Below are positions 1-9,274 of a stretch of 64,000 bases of DNA, one piece after another. The notes under the pieces were generated by a model. The model was given only the letters and a program-made list of their open reading frames with translations, was not told the origin of the DNA and made no database searches. Location of the stretch: NCBI GenBank assembly GCA_001602455.1, contig CP012157.1, positions 2,723,733 through 2,787,732 on the forward strand, written 5' to 3'. The first letter of the stretch is position 1; the number at the start of each line of letters is the position of its first letter. The position numbers and the translations under genes are program-made. Origin of the DNA: Betaproteobacteria bacterium UKL13-2. GTDB lineage: Bacteria; Pseudomonadota; Gammaproteobacteria; Burkholderiales; Usitatibacteraceae.

Positions 1-2
1 CG

Positions 3-32
3 ACCGCATACGGCGCACGGTTCGAAAACTAG
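3..32 (+). CDS. possible 3' end of a gene entering from the left edge
   Basis: Only nine codons and a TAG stop are visible. The frame reads TAYGARFEN then stop, and the stop coincides with the first CTAG of the family B repeat that follows. No product can be named. The reason to suspect a gene is positional: another family B copy also begins at the stop codon of a forward gene (7793). A chance open frame of this length is entirely possible. Confidence 0.25.
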   Translation, partial: TAYGARFEN

Positions 33-160
33 CCTGAATGTTTCACCGCTCGCCCGCTGCTTCAAAGCACCTTGCCTCTGAACGATTGGCCAATCAATTT
101 GAATCGTTCCTATTTTGCGGTGGATGCGGCTTGCACGTTCACCTGAGCTGTTCAGGTTAG
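29..160 (+). repeat. family B intergenic repeat, copy B1 (complete)
   Basis: A 132-bp element whose ends are imperfect inverted repeats: the left end begins CTAGCCTGAATGTTTCA, and the right end read on the other strand begins CTAACCTGAACAGCTCA. The interior shares stretches with three other copies (7793, 21578, 49325), such as GCCCGC near the left end and TGCGGTGGATGCGGC then GCACGTTC near the right end. Its right end overlaps the TAA stop of purL, and its left end carries a TAG that may close a gene from outside the window. It encodes no protein. Confidence 0.75.
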
Positions 161-3100
161 CCGACCCAGCGTCTGGCGTTCTCAAACATCCTAAGCCATG
201 GGCTGGGTGCGGGACGCTCGCTGCCCACCATGCGAACCGGCCAAGTTGAGGGTCGCCACGATAGATTCGCCGCAAACACCGCCCGCTCCGGGTGCGGCAT
301 CATGATCGTAAAGCGCCCATCGGGCGTCGTAAAGGCAGTCATTCCCTGCGGCGAGCCATTCGGATTGGCCGGGAAACGCTCGGTCGCCTGCCCGGCATAG
401 TCGACAAACTGCCCCGCGCAGAGCCAACGCACAGCGTCCTTCTGCTTGGCGTCGCGGAACACGGCACGGCCCTCGCCATGCGCGGTCGGCACCGGGATTA
501 CCGAACCTTGCATCCCGGCAAAGAAGATTGACGGCGACTCCCGCACTTCAAGTAAGACAGTTCTGGCTTCGTACTGCTCACTCGCGTTGCGCTCGAAGTG
601 TGGCCAATTCTCCGCCCCAGGAATGATTTCTGACAGGTTTGACATCATCTGACAGCCGTTGCACACACCAAGCGCAAAGGAGTCTTTGCGTGCAAAAAAA
701 GCGACAAACTCCTCCCTCGCACGAGCGTTGAACAGGATCGATTTTGCCCAACCCTCACCGGCGCCGAGTACGTCGCCATATGAGAAGCCACCGCACGCGG
801 CGAGCCCGCGGAAGTCGCGCAGCGATACTCGCCCGCTGATGATGTCACTCATGTGAACATCAACGGCTTCAAACCCCGCCCGAACGAATGCATGTGCCAT
901 TTCAAGCTGCCCATTAACCCCTTGCTCGCGCAAGATGGCAACCTTCGGCAACACGCCCGCTGCGGCCGTCCCGAGGGGACTCAGCGACCAATTCGGCTCA
1001 AAGGTCAAGGCCGAAAACAGGCCGGTATCGTTTGTATCACCGATGCGCGCAAACTCTTCTGCGCTCGTTGCAGGATTGTCCCGAAGAGATTGAATAAGGT
1101 GACTGGTTTTGCCCCAAGCACGCTGTAACGCGACCCGCGGGGCAACCAACAAATTCTGTGCAGTCCGGGCAATGCGCAGTTCGTCTGTGCTGTTGGGATG
1201 GCCGATGATATGTGCCTGCTTGCCCAGCCCGGCATCGCGCATCGCCGCCATGACGGCCTCACGATCCTGACGACGAATTTGCAGCACTGCACCGAGTTCT
1301 TCACTGAATAGTGCCGCAAGAACCGCCGCATTGACGCCGATTTTCTTCGACGACGCCGTCGCGTCGTAGTCATCGACATCCGTTTCATTTTCAGCGAACG
1401 TGAGCGTGTCTAGGTACAAGGTCACACCACAATGTGAGGCGAACATCATCTCTGCAATACAGACCAACAAACCACCATCAGAGCGGTCGTGATATGCCAG
1501 CAACTTGCCGCCTCGCGCCAACGCACGGACGACCTCAAAGAACTTTGCAAGCTGTTCGGCATTGTCTACATCGGGCGGAACGCCTCCCTGCGCCAAGAAT
1601 ACCTGGGCGAGCGCTGACCCACCCAAGCGGTTTTTGCCTCCCCCAAGATCGAGCAGAACCAGCTCTGTATCGGGTTCTGACAACAATTCAGGCGTCAATG
1701 TTTTGGTGGCATCATCGACTGTCGCAAATGCAGAGATCACTAACGACACGGGCGATACGACTTGCTTCTTTTCGCCACCTTCGGCCCACGACGTGTGCAT
1801 GGAAAGCGAGTCTTTCCCGACCGGGATACCCAGACCTAGCGTTGGGCAGATATCGAGACCAACCGCCTCGACCGTTGCGAAGAGATTCGCGTCTTCGCCC
1901 GGCACACCTGCCGCAGCCATCCAGTTGGCTGAAAGTTTGATGCTATTGAGTGCCGGAACATCAGCGGCCGCGATATTCGTAATCGCTTCGCCGACGGCCA
2001 TACGGCCTGATGCGGGACCGTCGACGATGGCGATAGGTGCGCGTTCGCCCATCGACATCGCCTCGCCGCAAACTGAGTCGAAGCCCATCAAGGTGACGGC
2101 GCAGTCGGCAACAGGAACCTGCCAAGGGCCAACAAATTGGTCCCGTACCGTCAAGCCCCCAACTGACCGGTCGCCTATGTTGATCAAAAACGATTTTTCG
2201 GCAACCGTTGGTAACTGCAGCACTCGATAGATCGCCTCTTCGAGATCCAAATCGTCGAGACAAAAAATCTCCGCCACGTTCGGCACTGATTTCACGTCGC
2301 GATGCATCTTGGGCGGCTTACCGAGGAGCACATCCATTTCCATCGAAACGGGTACATCGCGAAAGAGTGCATCCTCGACAACGAGCATTTGATCGTCCGT
2401 GGCATGACCGACGACCGCATACGGACACCGCTCTCGATCACACATTGCCGCAAACCGTGGCAATGATTCCGACGCAATTGCCAACACGTAGCGCTCCTGA
2501 GATTCATTAGACCAAATCTCACGAGGACTCATCCCTGATTCCAGCGTTGGCACCAGACGTAAATCAAACCTCGCGCCGACACCACCCGAGTGCGCCAACT
2601 CTGGAAATGCGTTCGAAATGCCGCCCGCGCCGACATCGTGGATGGATAGGATGGGATTTGCCGCACCTTGCTGCCAACACGCATCGATCACTTCTTGGCA
2701 ACGTCGCTGCATTTCGGCGTTTGCGCGTTGGACCGAATCAAAATCTAGCGCTTCAGTATTTGCACCAGCGGAGACCGATGACGCGGCGCCACCGCCGAGA
2801 CCGATACGCATTCCCGGCCCCCCCAACTGAATGAACAGCGCCCCCTTCCTCAATGGTCGTTTGTGCGTGTGCTGCGCAGAGATGTTCCCGTAGCCACCCG
2901 CAATCATGATGGGCTTGTGATATCCACGCACGACGCCGCTAATCTCCTGCTCGTAGCTGCGGAAGTACCCGCATAAGTTGATGCGGCCAAATTCGTTGTT
3001 GAACGCAGCGCCACCGATTGGTCCTTGAATCATGATGTCGAGCGGTGACGCGATGCGCTGGGGCCGACCATAATTAACTTCCCAAGCGTGGGTGTAGCCG

Positions 3101-4161
3101 GGAATGCGCAGATTCGACACGGAAAACCCAATCAATCCGGCTTTGGGTTTTGCGCCAGTTCCCGTCGCACCCTCGTCGCGAATTTCGCCCCCAGCCCCTG
3201 TCGCCGCACCCGGCCACGGTGCGATGGCAGTCGGGTGGTTGTGCGTCTCAACTTTCATCAAGACGTGCGTCTCATCCTTCGTGAATTGGTAGCGACCCGC
3301 ACTATCAGGAAAAAACCGCTCGATCACATTGCCAGCCATGATGGCGGAATTGTCCGAGTAGGCCACCACGGTACCTTGGGGGGTGACCGCATGCGTATTC
3401 CGGATCATGCTAAACAAGCTTTCTGACTTCGGCGTACCGTCGATGGTCCAGCTCGCATTGAAAATCTTGTGACGGCAATGCTCCGAATTTGCTTGCGCAA
3501 ACATCATCAACTCGACGTCAGTTGGATTCCGGCCCGCCCCCTGGTAATAACGGTAGAGGTAATCGATTTCATCAACCGACAGCGCGAGCCCCATCTCTGC
3601 ATTCGCCGAGACCAGCCCCTCTCTTCCCCGATGCACCATGTCAATGCGTATCATCGGCGCAGGCAACTGATGCAGAAATAATGTTGCCACGTCGAATCCA
3701 CCTGCGCGGATTGCCTCAGTCATTGGATCATGCACAACGGCCCAGATCAACCGCTGCTTGTCTATGGAGAGTTCGTCATAGCCTTCAATCGCATATGCCA
3801 CTCCGCGTTCGATACGAACCACCATATCAAGTCCGCAGTTCTTGGCAATATCGGTTGCCTTTGAGGACCAAGGTGAGACGGTACCTTCTCGCGGAATCAC
3901 GATTAGAGCGATCGCGGAAGATGTCGATGATGGTTCGCCGTAAACCAATAGCCGATCTAGGGTTGCACGCTCGACAGGTTCGATCGGACGCATAGTTGCG
4001 ATGAAATGTGAAAACTCCGCCGATATCTTGCCGACGCTGACACCGACCGCTTGCAAACTCGCCCGCAGTTTTTCAATCCTGAACGCCGATAGTGCAGAAG
4101 GCCCTCGCAAAGTGATCAATCCCGCAGCAGATGAAAGGGCGAGGGCGGGCGTCGAAGTCAT
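157..4161 (-). CDS. purL: phosphoribosylformylglycinamidine synthase
   Basis: PurL converts FGAR, glutamine and ATP to FGAM in cytosolic purine synthesis (step 4). This is the long single-chain form: an N-terminal PurS-like part, two AIRS-type ATP-binding halves ([16 protein letters not shown] and a GKDSLSM motif), and a C-terminal class I glutamine amidotransferase with the nucleophile in GVCNGCQMM (about residue 1167) and the His/Glu of MPHPERAV. The open frame extends 52 codons further upstream, but that stretch runs through a 13-bp tandem repeat and looks non-coding. I place the start at the ATG at 4161, before [10 protein letters not shown], giving 1334 residues, a normal length. The stop TAA lies inside repeat B1. 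Confidence 0.95.
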   Translation of the reverse strand: MTSTPALALSSAAGLITLRGPSALSAFRIEKLRASLQAVGVSVGKISAEFSHFIATMRPIEPVERATLDRLLVYGEPSSTSSAIALIVIPREGTVSPWSSKATDIAKNCGLDMVVRIERGVAYAIEGYDELSIDKQRLIWAVVHDPMTEAIRAGGFDVATLFLHQLPAPMIRIDMVHRGREGLVSANAEMGLALSVDEIDYLYRYYQGAGRNPTDVELMMFAQANSEHCRHKIFNASWTIDGTPKSESLFSMIRNTHAVTPQGTVVAYSDNSAIMAGNVIERFFPDSAGRYQFTKDETHVLMKVETHNHPTAIAPWPGAATGAGGEIRDEGATGTGAKPKAGLIGFSVSNLRIPGYTHAWEVNYGRPQRIASPLDIMIQGPIGGAAFNNEFGRINLCGYFRSYEQEISGVVRGYHKPIMIAGGYGNISAQHTHKRPLRKGALFIQLGGPGMRIGLGGGAASSVSAGANTEALDFDSVQRANAEMQRRCQEVIDACWQQGAANPILSIHDVGAGGISNAFPELAHSGGVGARFDLRLVPTLESGMSPREIWSNESQERYVLAIASESLPRFAAMCDRERCPYAVVGHATDDQMLVVEDALFRDVPVSMEMDVLLGKPPKMHRDVKSVPNVAEIFCLDDLDLEEAIYRVLQLPTVAEKSFLINIGDRSVGGLTVRDQFVGPWQVPVADCAVTLMGFDSVCGEAMSMGERAPIAIVDGPASGRMAVGEAITNIAAADVPALNSIKLSANWMAAAGVPGEDANLFATVEAVGLDICPTLGLGIPVGKDSLSMHTSWAEGGEKKQVVSPVSLVISAFATVDDATKTLTPELLSEPDTELVLLDLGGGKNRLGGSALAQVFLAQGGVPPDVDNAEQLAKFFEVVRALARGGKLLAYHDRSDGGLLVCIAEMMFASHCGVTLYLDTLTFAENETDVDDYDATASSKKIGVNAAVLAALFSEELGAVLQIRRQDREAVMAAMRDAGLGKQAHIIGHPNSTDELRIARTAQNLLVAPRVALQRAWGKTSHLIQSLRDNPATSAEEFARIGDTNDTGLFSALTFEPNWSLSPLGTAAAGVLPKVAILREQGVNGQLEMAHAFVRAGFEAVDVHMSDIISGRVSLRDFRGLAACGGFSYGDVLGAGEGWAKSILFNARAREEFVAFFARKDSFALGVCNGCQMMSNLSEIIPGAENWPHFERNASEQYEARTVLLEVRESPSIFFAGMQGSVIPVPTAHGEGRAVFRDAKQKDAVRWLCAGQFVDYAGQATERFPANPNGSPQGMTAFTTPDGRFTIMMPHPERAVFAANLSWRPSTWPVRMVGSERPAPSPWLRMFENARRWVG

Positions 4162-4204
4162 GTGCGGGAAATGAAGGGTAAAGGGAACGGGGATGGGGCG
4201 ATGG

Positions 4205-4285
4205 GAGCCACCCGAAAGAGCCACATGAGGTAGCCACCCGATGGAACCACCTGCTGGAGCCACCGCTAAAAGAGCCACACCACAC
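4205..4285 (-). repeat. 13-bp tandem repeat in the purL leader
   Basis: On the plus strand, copies of (G/T)A(G/A)CCAC begin at 4205, 4218, 4231, 4244 and 4257, exactly 13 bp apart. A sixth begins at 4272 after a 15-bp step. Units read like GAGCCACCCGAAA. The array lies 44-125 bp upstream of the chosen purL start. Because 13 is not a multiple of three, the array shifts frame at each unit, which argues against it being coding. Its function is unknown. Confidence 0.75.
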
Positions 4286-4447
4286 GCGGGTAAACGCAAA
4301 TTGCGGCGCAACGGCAATTATCCTAGAAACGGCAGTTGAACGGGCGTGAGTGTATGTTTTTCAGGTTTGCGGGCAAGGCGCGACGATTGCGACTGACACC
4401 GCCCGCCGAGCGGGGCTATGCAAGCTCGTCGAAGGCCCGAATAAGCG

Positions 4448-4999
4448 CTACCGCCACTTCAGTCTCACGCGAACCTGTCTGAATGATTCTGCGTCAATAC
4501 CATCTGCCCAAAGCGGGAGCACACGCGGAAACCACCGCCGCCAGCCTGGATCATCGGGGAGCGAATACGCGATACTGGTAAAGTAGGTTGACACGTAACA
4601 TCGAGGCAGCACAACACCCTCCGCTTCTGCTTCCACCTCAGACTCTGGGGCAGTGACCCAACTGTCCCGATACCGTAGTTGGATACCTAGCCCTTGGCGT
4701 GCGCTTGCGGCGTCGGCTGAAGCGTTATCGTCGATGATCGCTCGTGGCGAACTTTGTTGGTCAATTTGCGTCAATCGGAACGCAACCACCGCCCGAGCGT
4801 GACGCATTCGCACAAAGTAAACGTCAGCGACAGCGCCCCCTAGAAGGGCGATCACAATGGCCGCTCGCATCCATTCTGGAACATCAATGAGGAATAACAA
4901 GCCGAGCGCCGACAATGAGGCCATCAATGTCAGTACGAGATTGACGTTCGATGGGCGGAGTTCAATCCAAGCCTCGGATTCTAAGGATTTTTGAGTCAT
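4448..4999 (-). CDS. YgfX/CptA-like inner-membrane protein
   Basis: A 183-residue protein with two close hydrophobic segments near the N-terminus (about residues 20-41 and 44-62), then a soluble C-terminal part. The layout (short polar start, hairpin of two membrane helices, Trp-rich C-terminal domain ending in FRQVRVRLKWR) resembles YgfX/CptA. It is longer than E. coli YgfX (about 135 residues) because of an insert rich in Asp/Ala/Ser around residues 80-125. Supporting context: it is divergent from ygfZ, and ygfX and ygfZ are close neighbours in enterobacteria. Function beyond a small inner-membrane protein is inference. Confidence 0.55.
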   Translation of the reverse strand: MTQKSLESEAWIELRPSNVNLVLTLMASLSALGLLFLIDVPEWMRAAIVIALLGGAVADVYFVRMRHARAVVAFRLTQIDQQSSPRAIIDDNASADAASARQGLGIQLRYRDSWVTAPESEVEAEAEGVVLPRCYVSTYFTSIAYSLPDDPGWRRWFPRVLPLWADGIDAESFRQVRVRLKWR

Positions 5000-5108
5000 G
5001 GGTGTTTTACGGTCCGTCTGAGCAGTTGGCCCGCTTGCAGACGTAAAATCAGTCTAACGCACTAAAATCAAAACATACGATGACCAAATACAATGACTCG
5101 ATTCTGAC

Positions 5109-6146
5109 ATGAGCGATCACTGGATCAGCACGCTAATTGAAATGGGCGCCGTCTTTTCGGACGGTCGCGTCATGCGCTTTGGCGACAGCACTGACATTGA
5201 ATGGGTGCCGCAAACCTCAGGCATATGTGACCTCTCGCATTACGCGGTTCTCAAGGTAACGGGGGACGACGCCGCCCAATTTCTACATGCTCAGTTGACT
5301 AACGATGTTCTGAAATTAGGTGACGGCGACTCGCAACTCAATGGTTGGTGCTCGCCTAAAGGTCGCCTACTCGCTGCATTCAGCCTTTGGTGCCTTAGTG
5401 GCGCTTACTACCTACTACTCCCCCGCTCAATCAATGTCGCCATCCAAAAACGGTTGGGGATGTTTGTGCTTCGATCCAAGGTCGTGCTCGAAGACGTCAG
5501 CGCAAGTCACACCTGTTTTGGTATCGTGGCCAGTAAGCCCGAAGAATGGCCGGTCACAATCGGCCAAGAACGACCAACGGACAACCGCCTCACACACATT
5601 ACAAACGGTATCCTCGTGAGGATCAGTCCGAGCCGCACAGTCGTTGTGGTCACGCCGGAAACTGCGCTCGTCGAATGGCAACGGCTCAGCAAAGTATTTC
5701 AAGTCCTTGGCGCGAACGCTTGGGATCTCGCCACCATTGGTGATGGCGTGATTGAGATTGGCGCGGATACCCAAGATAGCTTTGTCCCGCAAATGGCTAA
5801 CTATGAACTTGTCGGTGGCATCAGTTTCAAAAAGGGGTGCTACCCAGGCCAAGAAATCGTAGCGCGAACACAGTACCGCGGAATTCTGAAACGGCGCATG
5901 GCAAAAGTAGCAATCGCGGCAGCCGTGAGCCCCAAACCGGGCGCACCGGTCTATTCGCCCGCGTTTCCCGATCAAGCCGTCGGGACGGTCGCGATATCGG
6001 CGATGGCGAGTGTTAACGAGGCCAACGCGCTCGTGGTCGCGCAGCTCGAGGCAATTGAGACAAACACCTTATTCCTTGATCCCACATACACACCGAGCTC
6101 GCAGCTTGCGATAAAGCCGCTTCCGTATCGCTACCCGACGACATAA
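5109..6146 (+). CDS. ygfZ: folate-binding protein YgfZ (Fe-S cluster protein maturation)
   Basis: A 345-residue member of the GcvT-like family. YgfZ binds tetrahydrofolate and supports activity of some iron-sulfur enzymes, for example MiaB. The diagnostic motif KGCYPGQEIVAR, with its essential Cys, starts near residue 240. The N-terminal GcvT-like fold is visible in QFLHAQLTNDV and GWCSPKGRLLA. The start ATG at 5109 follows a short intergenic region shared with the divergent YgfX-like gene. No strong Shine-Dalgarno is visible. Confidence 0.93.
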   Translation: MSDHWISTLIEMGAVFSDGRVMRFGDSTDIEWVPQTSGICDLSHYAVLKVTGDDAAQFLHAQLTNDVLKLGDGDSQLNGWCSPKGRLLAAFSLWCLSGAYYLLLPRSINVAIQKRLGMFVLRSKVVLEDVSASHTCFGIVASKPEEWPVTIGQERPTDNRLTHITNGILVRISPSRTVVVVTPETALVEWQRLSKVFQVLGANAWDLATIGDGVIEIGADTQDSFVPQMANYELVGGISFKKGCYPGQEIVARTQYRGILKRRMAKVAIAAAVSPKPGAPVYSPAFPDQAVGTVAISAMASVNEANALVVAQLEAIETNTLFLDPTYTPSSQLAIKPLPYRYPTT

Positions 6147-6328
6147 CCATGAGCGTTTCATGGGGTGCATTCGAAAGCAGGTGAGTGGACGGACGATTTT
6201 TCGTCTGGCCGACCACAGGCAAGGCGCATCGCATCATCAAGTCAACGCGCCGCTTGCTCACGCTCACTCCACCATGCCGACATTACAGATTCGAGCAGCT
6301 CGCGACCCGACGCGAGAGTTGCCATCAC

Positions 6329-6877
6329 TCAAAACAACGGCTTTTTCTTCGCCGCTTGGTAGCGCTTTGCTCCCTCAGTAATAGCTCGCTTCGCTTCCGC
6401 GACGCCGACCCAACGGTCCACTTTTACCCATTTTTTTGGCTCCAAATCCTTGTAGTGTTCAAAAAAATGGGCGATCTGACGTAACTGAACCTCTGGCAAG
6501 TCTTTCGCACTTTTGATGTTTCGATAAATCGGCGTCAATTTATCGATTGGCACTGCGAGGACCTTTTCGTCTTCGCCTGCTTCATCTTTCATCTTCAACA
6601 TCCCCACCGGACGACAGCGCACGACCACCCCCGGAATGAGAGGGTGCGGTGTGATGACCAACACATCGACCGGATCGCCATCATCGGATAGGGTGTGCGG
6701 TATGTACCCGTAGTTACAAGGATAGTGCATGGATGTCGACATAAATCGGTCAATGAACAACGCGCCGGTTGCCTTGTCCAACTCGTACTTGATTGGATCG
6801 CCATTCATGGGAATTTCAATGACGACGTTGACATCATTCGGAACATCACGCCCAGATTCGACTCGATCTAAATTCAT
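6329..6877 (-). CDS. ppa: inorganic pyrophosphatase
   Basis: Soluble family I pyrophosphatase of 182 residues that hydrolyses PPi to phosphate and drives biosynthetic reactions forward. The family signature is clear: [19 protein letters not shown] followed by [10 protein letters not shown], whose aspartates bind metal ions. The length matches the bacterial hexameric enzymes. A Shine-Dalgarno AGGA lies eight bases before the ATG. It is divergent from the HNH gene across about 280 bp. Confidence 0.97.
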   Translation of the reverse strand: MNLDRVESGRDVPNDVNVVIEIPMNGDPIKYELDKATGALFIDRFMSTSMHYPCNYGYIPHTLSDDGDPVDVLVITPHPLIPGVVVRCRPVGMLKMKDEAGEDEKVLAVPIDKLTPIYRNIKSAKDLPEVQLRQIAHFFEHYKDLEPKKWVKVDRWVGVAEAKRAITEGAKRYQAAKKKPLF

Positions 6878-7157
6878 AAAAATTTCCTAGGTAGCAAATA
6901 ATGTTGCAACAGGCTGGGGCTTTTCAAAAGTCTAGTTTTGCATTAGCCTCTAGCCGGGGAGTGCGCCTCCTCAGGTGTCTTCTTGGTATTCCGGCACCGA
7001 AGAAGAAGCGCACTTTCCGGGATTATCGCCGTTCGCCCCAATTACGCCAAATCGCAAGCGGGTTTGGTGGATCGACAAAGGAGAGAAAGTGCATTCCCCA
7101 CGCCAAACGCGTCGAAATACCTCCAGCCAACTGCGCACATCACAGGTCGTCGCACCC
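6878..7157. other. intergenic region between ppa and the HNH nuclease gene
   Basis: About 280 bp between divergent genes. It is open in the HNH frame back to 6975, but that translation has no recognisable similarity to the family and the region probably holds the two promoters. I see no convincing -35/-10 pair, hairpin or repeat. Confidence 0.5.
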
Positions 7158-7796
7158 ATGCACGCCGGGCACGATCTTCACCTTCATGAACCCGCGTTTT
7201 CGATTTTTTCCGACGAGGCAAAGCGCTTCCCGCTGATCCTAACGTTGGACCAAAACGGTATTCCACACCGCTGGATCACTTGGCAGCATGCCGTTTGGTA
7301 CTACGCCAAACAACGTGTCGCTTGGGAAACTGGCTCTAAAGCATTCACCGTCAACGGCGGCAAATCGCGCGAAACTGGCGAAACATCGACCGTCACCGCC
7401 GCATCTATCATTGCGATCCGCGGTAAAGCCATGGCGATCAAGGGATTTAATCAGGTCCCTCCGTTAAACAATCGCGAACTGTTTCACCGCGACCGGCACG
7501 TGTGCGCCTACTGTGGCGGGTTGTTTTCACACGCACGACTAACACGCGACCACGTCATCCCGTACTCGCGCCGTGGACAAGATACATGGATGAACGTAGT
7601 GACCTCATGTCGAAATTGCAACGAGCGCAAAGGCAGTCGATTGCTCGAGGAGGCGAACATGCAATTGTTGTACGCGCCCTACGTACCCAACCGTGCCGAA
7701 TTTTTGATTCTGGCGAACCGCCGTATCTTGGTCGACCAAATGGAATTTCTCAAGCAGCATGTCGCCGCGCAAAGCCGCATACATCTCGCGGCCTAG
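7158..7796 (+). CDS. HNH endonuclease family protein
   Basis: A 212-residue protein with an HNH nuclease core in its second half: HVCAYCGG, then LTRDHVIPYSRRGQDTWMNVV, then CRNCNERKGSR. This gives the two CxxC zinc-binding pairs around the DH catalytic motif. The N-terminal part (LILTLDQNGIPHRWITWQHAVWY) is typical of a group of proteobacterial chromosomal HNH proteins of unknown role. I chose the ATG at 7158 (MHAGHDLHL) rather than the longer open frame from 6975. The stop TAG is part of family B repeat copy B2. No restriction methylase is nearby, so it need not be a restriction enzyme. Confidence 0.8.
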   Translation: MHAGHDLHLHEPAFSIFSDEAKRFPLILTLDQNGIPHRWITWQHAVWYYAKQRVAWETGSKAFTVNGGKSRETGETSTVTAASIIAIRGKAMAIKGFNQVPPLNNRELFHRDRHVCAYCGGLFSHARLTRDHVIPYSRRGQDTWMNVVTSCRNCNERKGSRLLEEANMQLLYAPYVPNRAEFLILANRRILVDQMEFLKQHVAAQSRIHLAA

Positions 7797-7860
7797 CCTG
7801 AATATTTCACAGCTTGCCCGCCGCCCCAAGGGACGTTGACGAGCCGCACGTTCGCGCTCA
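7793..7860 (+). repeat. family B intergenic repeat, copy B2 (3' truncated)
   Basis: It begins CTAGCCTGAATATTTCA, then GCCCGCCGC, then jumps to a GCCGCACGTTCGC segment that lies near the right end of complete copies. The right terminal repeat is missing and the element ends at the queA stop. Its first CTAG supplies the stop codon of the HNH gene, so it exactly fills the gap between two convergent genes. Confidence 0.65.
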
Positions 7861-8910
7861 GACAATTGGACGGTGACGCTCCATAAACATTGCATCACCA
7901 TAACTAAAAAAACGATAGCGCTGCGCAACGGCATGTTCGTAGGCGTGCATTACGTTTGCGTGCCCGGCAAACGCCGACACTAACATCATCAGCGTCGATT
8001 TTGGTAAGTGAAAATTTGTCACCAGCGCATCCACGACTTGGAACGCATAGCCTGGCGTGACAAATAGCGAGGTTTCGGCCGATCCCGGTCTCACCCCGCC
8101 CATCACAGCCGCGGCTTCGAGCGTGCGCATGCTGGTCGTCCCCACTGCGATCACACGACCACCCGCCGCCTTCGCCTGAGCGATCGCCACCGCTGTCTCG
8201 GCCGGCACGTTGTACCACTCACTGTGCATCATATGTTTGCTCAAATCATCGTCGCGCACTGGTCTAAATGTCCCAGCACCGACGTGCAACGTGACAAACG
8301 CCTGTTGCACATTTTGGCTTGAAAGCAGCCGCAACATGCCCTCATCAAAGTGGAGACCGGCTGTTGGTGCCGCCACTGAGCCTGCATACTTGGCATATAC
8401 CGTCTGATAGCGCGATTCGTCTTCGGAAATCGCCGCATGATCAATGTACGGCGGTAGCGGCACCTCGCCTATGCGCTCAAGCACCTCAAATACCGACTGT
8501 TCGCCCGCAAACTGAAGTAAAAACAAATCATCTTGCCGCCCCTCGACAACAGCCGAAACATCATTTGCAAAATGCAACCGTGCCCCTTCCTTTGGAGACT
8601 TCGACGCCCGTATGTGAGCGAGTGCACGTTTTTGTGCACCATTTTGTGGGGGGAGAATCCGCTCAATTAACGCTTCTACTGCGCCTCCAGTCTCCTTCAC
8701 ACCATGCAGGCGAGCCTTAATCACCTTCGTGTCGTTAAACACCAGAAGATCGCCTTCTTGAACTAATTGTGGCAACTGGGTAAAGCGCAAATCCGCCATC
8801 GCGCCAGTCTGGCCGTCGAGATGCAGCAGCCGACTTCCTGTCCGTTGCTCGGCAGGATGCTGGGCAATCAGTTCCGGCGGTAAAAAGTAATCAAAGTCAG
8901 AAGTCTTCAT
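7858..8910 (-). CDS. queA: S-adenosylmethionine:tRNA ribosyltransferase-isomerase
   Basis: QueA transfers and isomerises the ribosyl part of SAM onto preQ1 in tRNA to form epoxyqueuosine at wobble position 34. The 350-residue length is standard. Family motifs visible include DYFLPPELIAQHP at the N-terminus, LVFNDTKVIKARL, and the C-terminal HLPKSTLMMLVSAF and FFSYGDAMF. A queuosine-precursor transporter (YhhQ family) lies 30 kb away in the same window. The tRNA-Leu gene lies upstream. Confidence 0.97.
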   Translation of the reverse strand: MKTSDFDYFLPPELIAQHPAEQRTGSRLLHLDGQTGAMADLRFTQLPQLVQEGDLLVFNDTKVIKARLHGVKETGGAVEALIERILPPQNGAQKRALAHIRASKSPKEGARLHFANDVSAVVEGRQDDLFLLQFAGEQSVFEVLERIGEVPLPPYIDHAAISEDESRYQTVYAKYAGSVAAPTAGLHFDEGMLRLLSSQNVQQAFVTLHVGAGTFRPVRDDDLSKHMMHSEWYNVPAETAVAIAQAKAAGGRVIAVGTTSMRTLEAAAVMGGVRPGSAETSLFVTPGYAFQVVDALVTNFHLPKSTLMMLVSAFAGHANVMHAYEHAVAQRYRFFSYGDAMFMERHRPIV

Positions 8911-8950
8911 TTTCTACGCCGAAAACGCCACGTTCTTCAAAGGCTCGCTA

Positions 8951-8980
8951 AAAAGCAAAATGCCCCTCAAGGGGGCATTT
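8951..8980 (-). terminator. intrinsic terminator of tRNA-Leu
   Basis: A 7-bp GC-rich stem (ATGCCCC with GGGGCAT, positions 8960-8966 and 8972-8978) followed on the minus strand by a T-rich run. It begins just after the tRNA-Leu 3' end. Confidence 0.75.
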
Positions 8981-8986
8981 CAGATT

Positions 8987-9073
8987 TGGTGCCGGGAGCC
9001 GGAATCGAACCGGCACGATGTTGCCACCGCTGGATTTTGAGTCCAGTGCGTCTACCAGTTCCGCCATCCCGGC
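8987..9073 (-). tRNA. tRNA-Leu (anticodon CAA)
   Basis: An 87-nt class II tRNA on the minus strand. It starts GCCGGGATGG, has the anticodon stem-loop ACTGGA-CTCAAAA-TCCAGT with CAA at the anticodon position, a long variable arm, the T loop GGTTCGATTCC, and an acceptor ending GCTCCCGGCACCA with the CCA encoded. The 5' GCCGGGA pairs fully with TCCCGGC. Confidence 0.95.
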
Positions 9074-9088
9074 CTAAGGTAGGGCACC

Positions 9089-9117
9089 ATTATAGCGTGA
9101 CGGCGCGGCGCGAGCAA
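9089..9117 (-). promoter_or_regulatory. sigma70-type promoter of tRNA-Leu
   Basis: On the minus strand TTGCTC (9112-9117) is followed after exactly 17 bp by a perfect TATAAT (9089-9094), 15 bases upstream of the mature tRNA 5' end. The spacer is very GC-rich. Confidence 0.75.
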
Positions 9118-9274
9118 AACCCCAGCGGCTATTTCAATGCACCGTGCAGCCCTCCAACAATTCGCGCCAGATATTGATCACTGACAGCCTAATCCTGTCC
9201 ATTCAGCGCATGATGTCAGTCTGCAATAGACCCATCTCCTATAATCATCACTGTTAACTTCACCGAGACAACAA

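Noticed and set aside
4162-4317. Upstream extension of the purL reading frame
   Set aside because: It runs through the 13-bp tandem repeat, has low-complexity content unlike PurL, and the ATG at 4161 gives the normal length.
6147-6328. Small frames between ygfZ and ppa
   Set aside because: Several overlapping short frames exist on both strands, none with a ribosome site or recognisable sequence.
7158-7796. HNH protein as part of a restriction-modification system
   Set aside because: No methyltransferase or specificity gene is near, and the neighbours are housekeeping genes.
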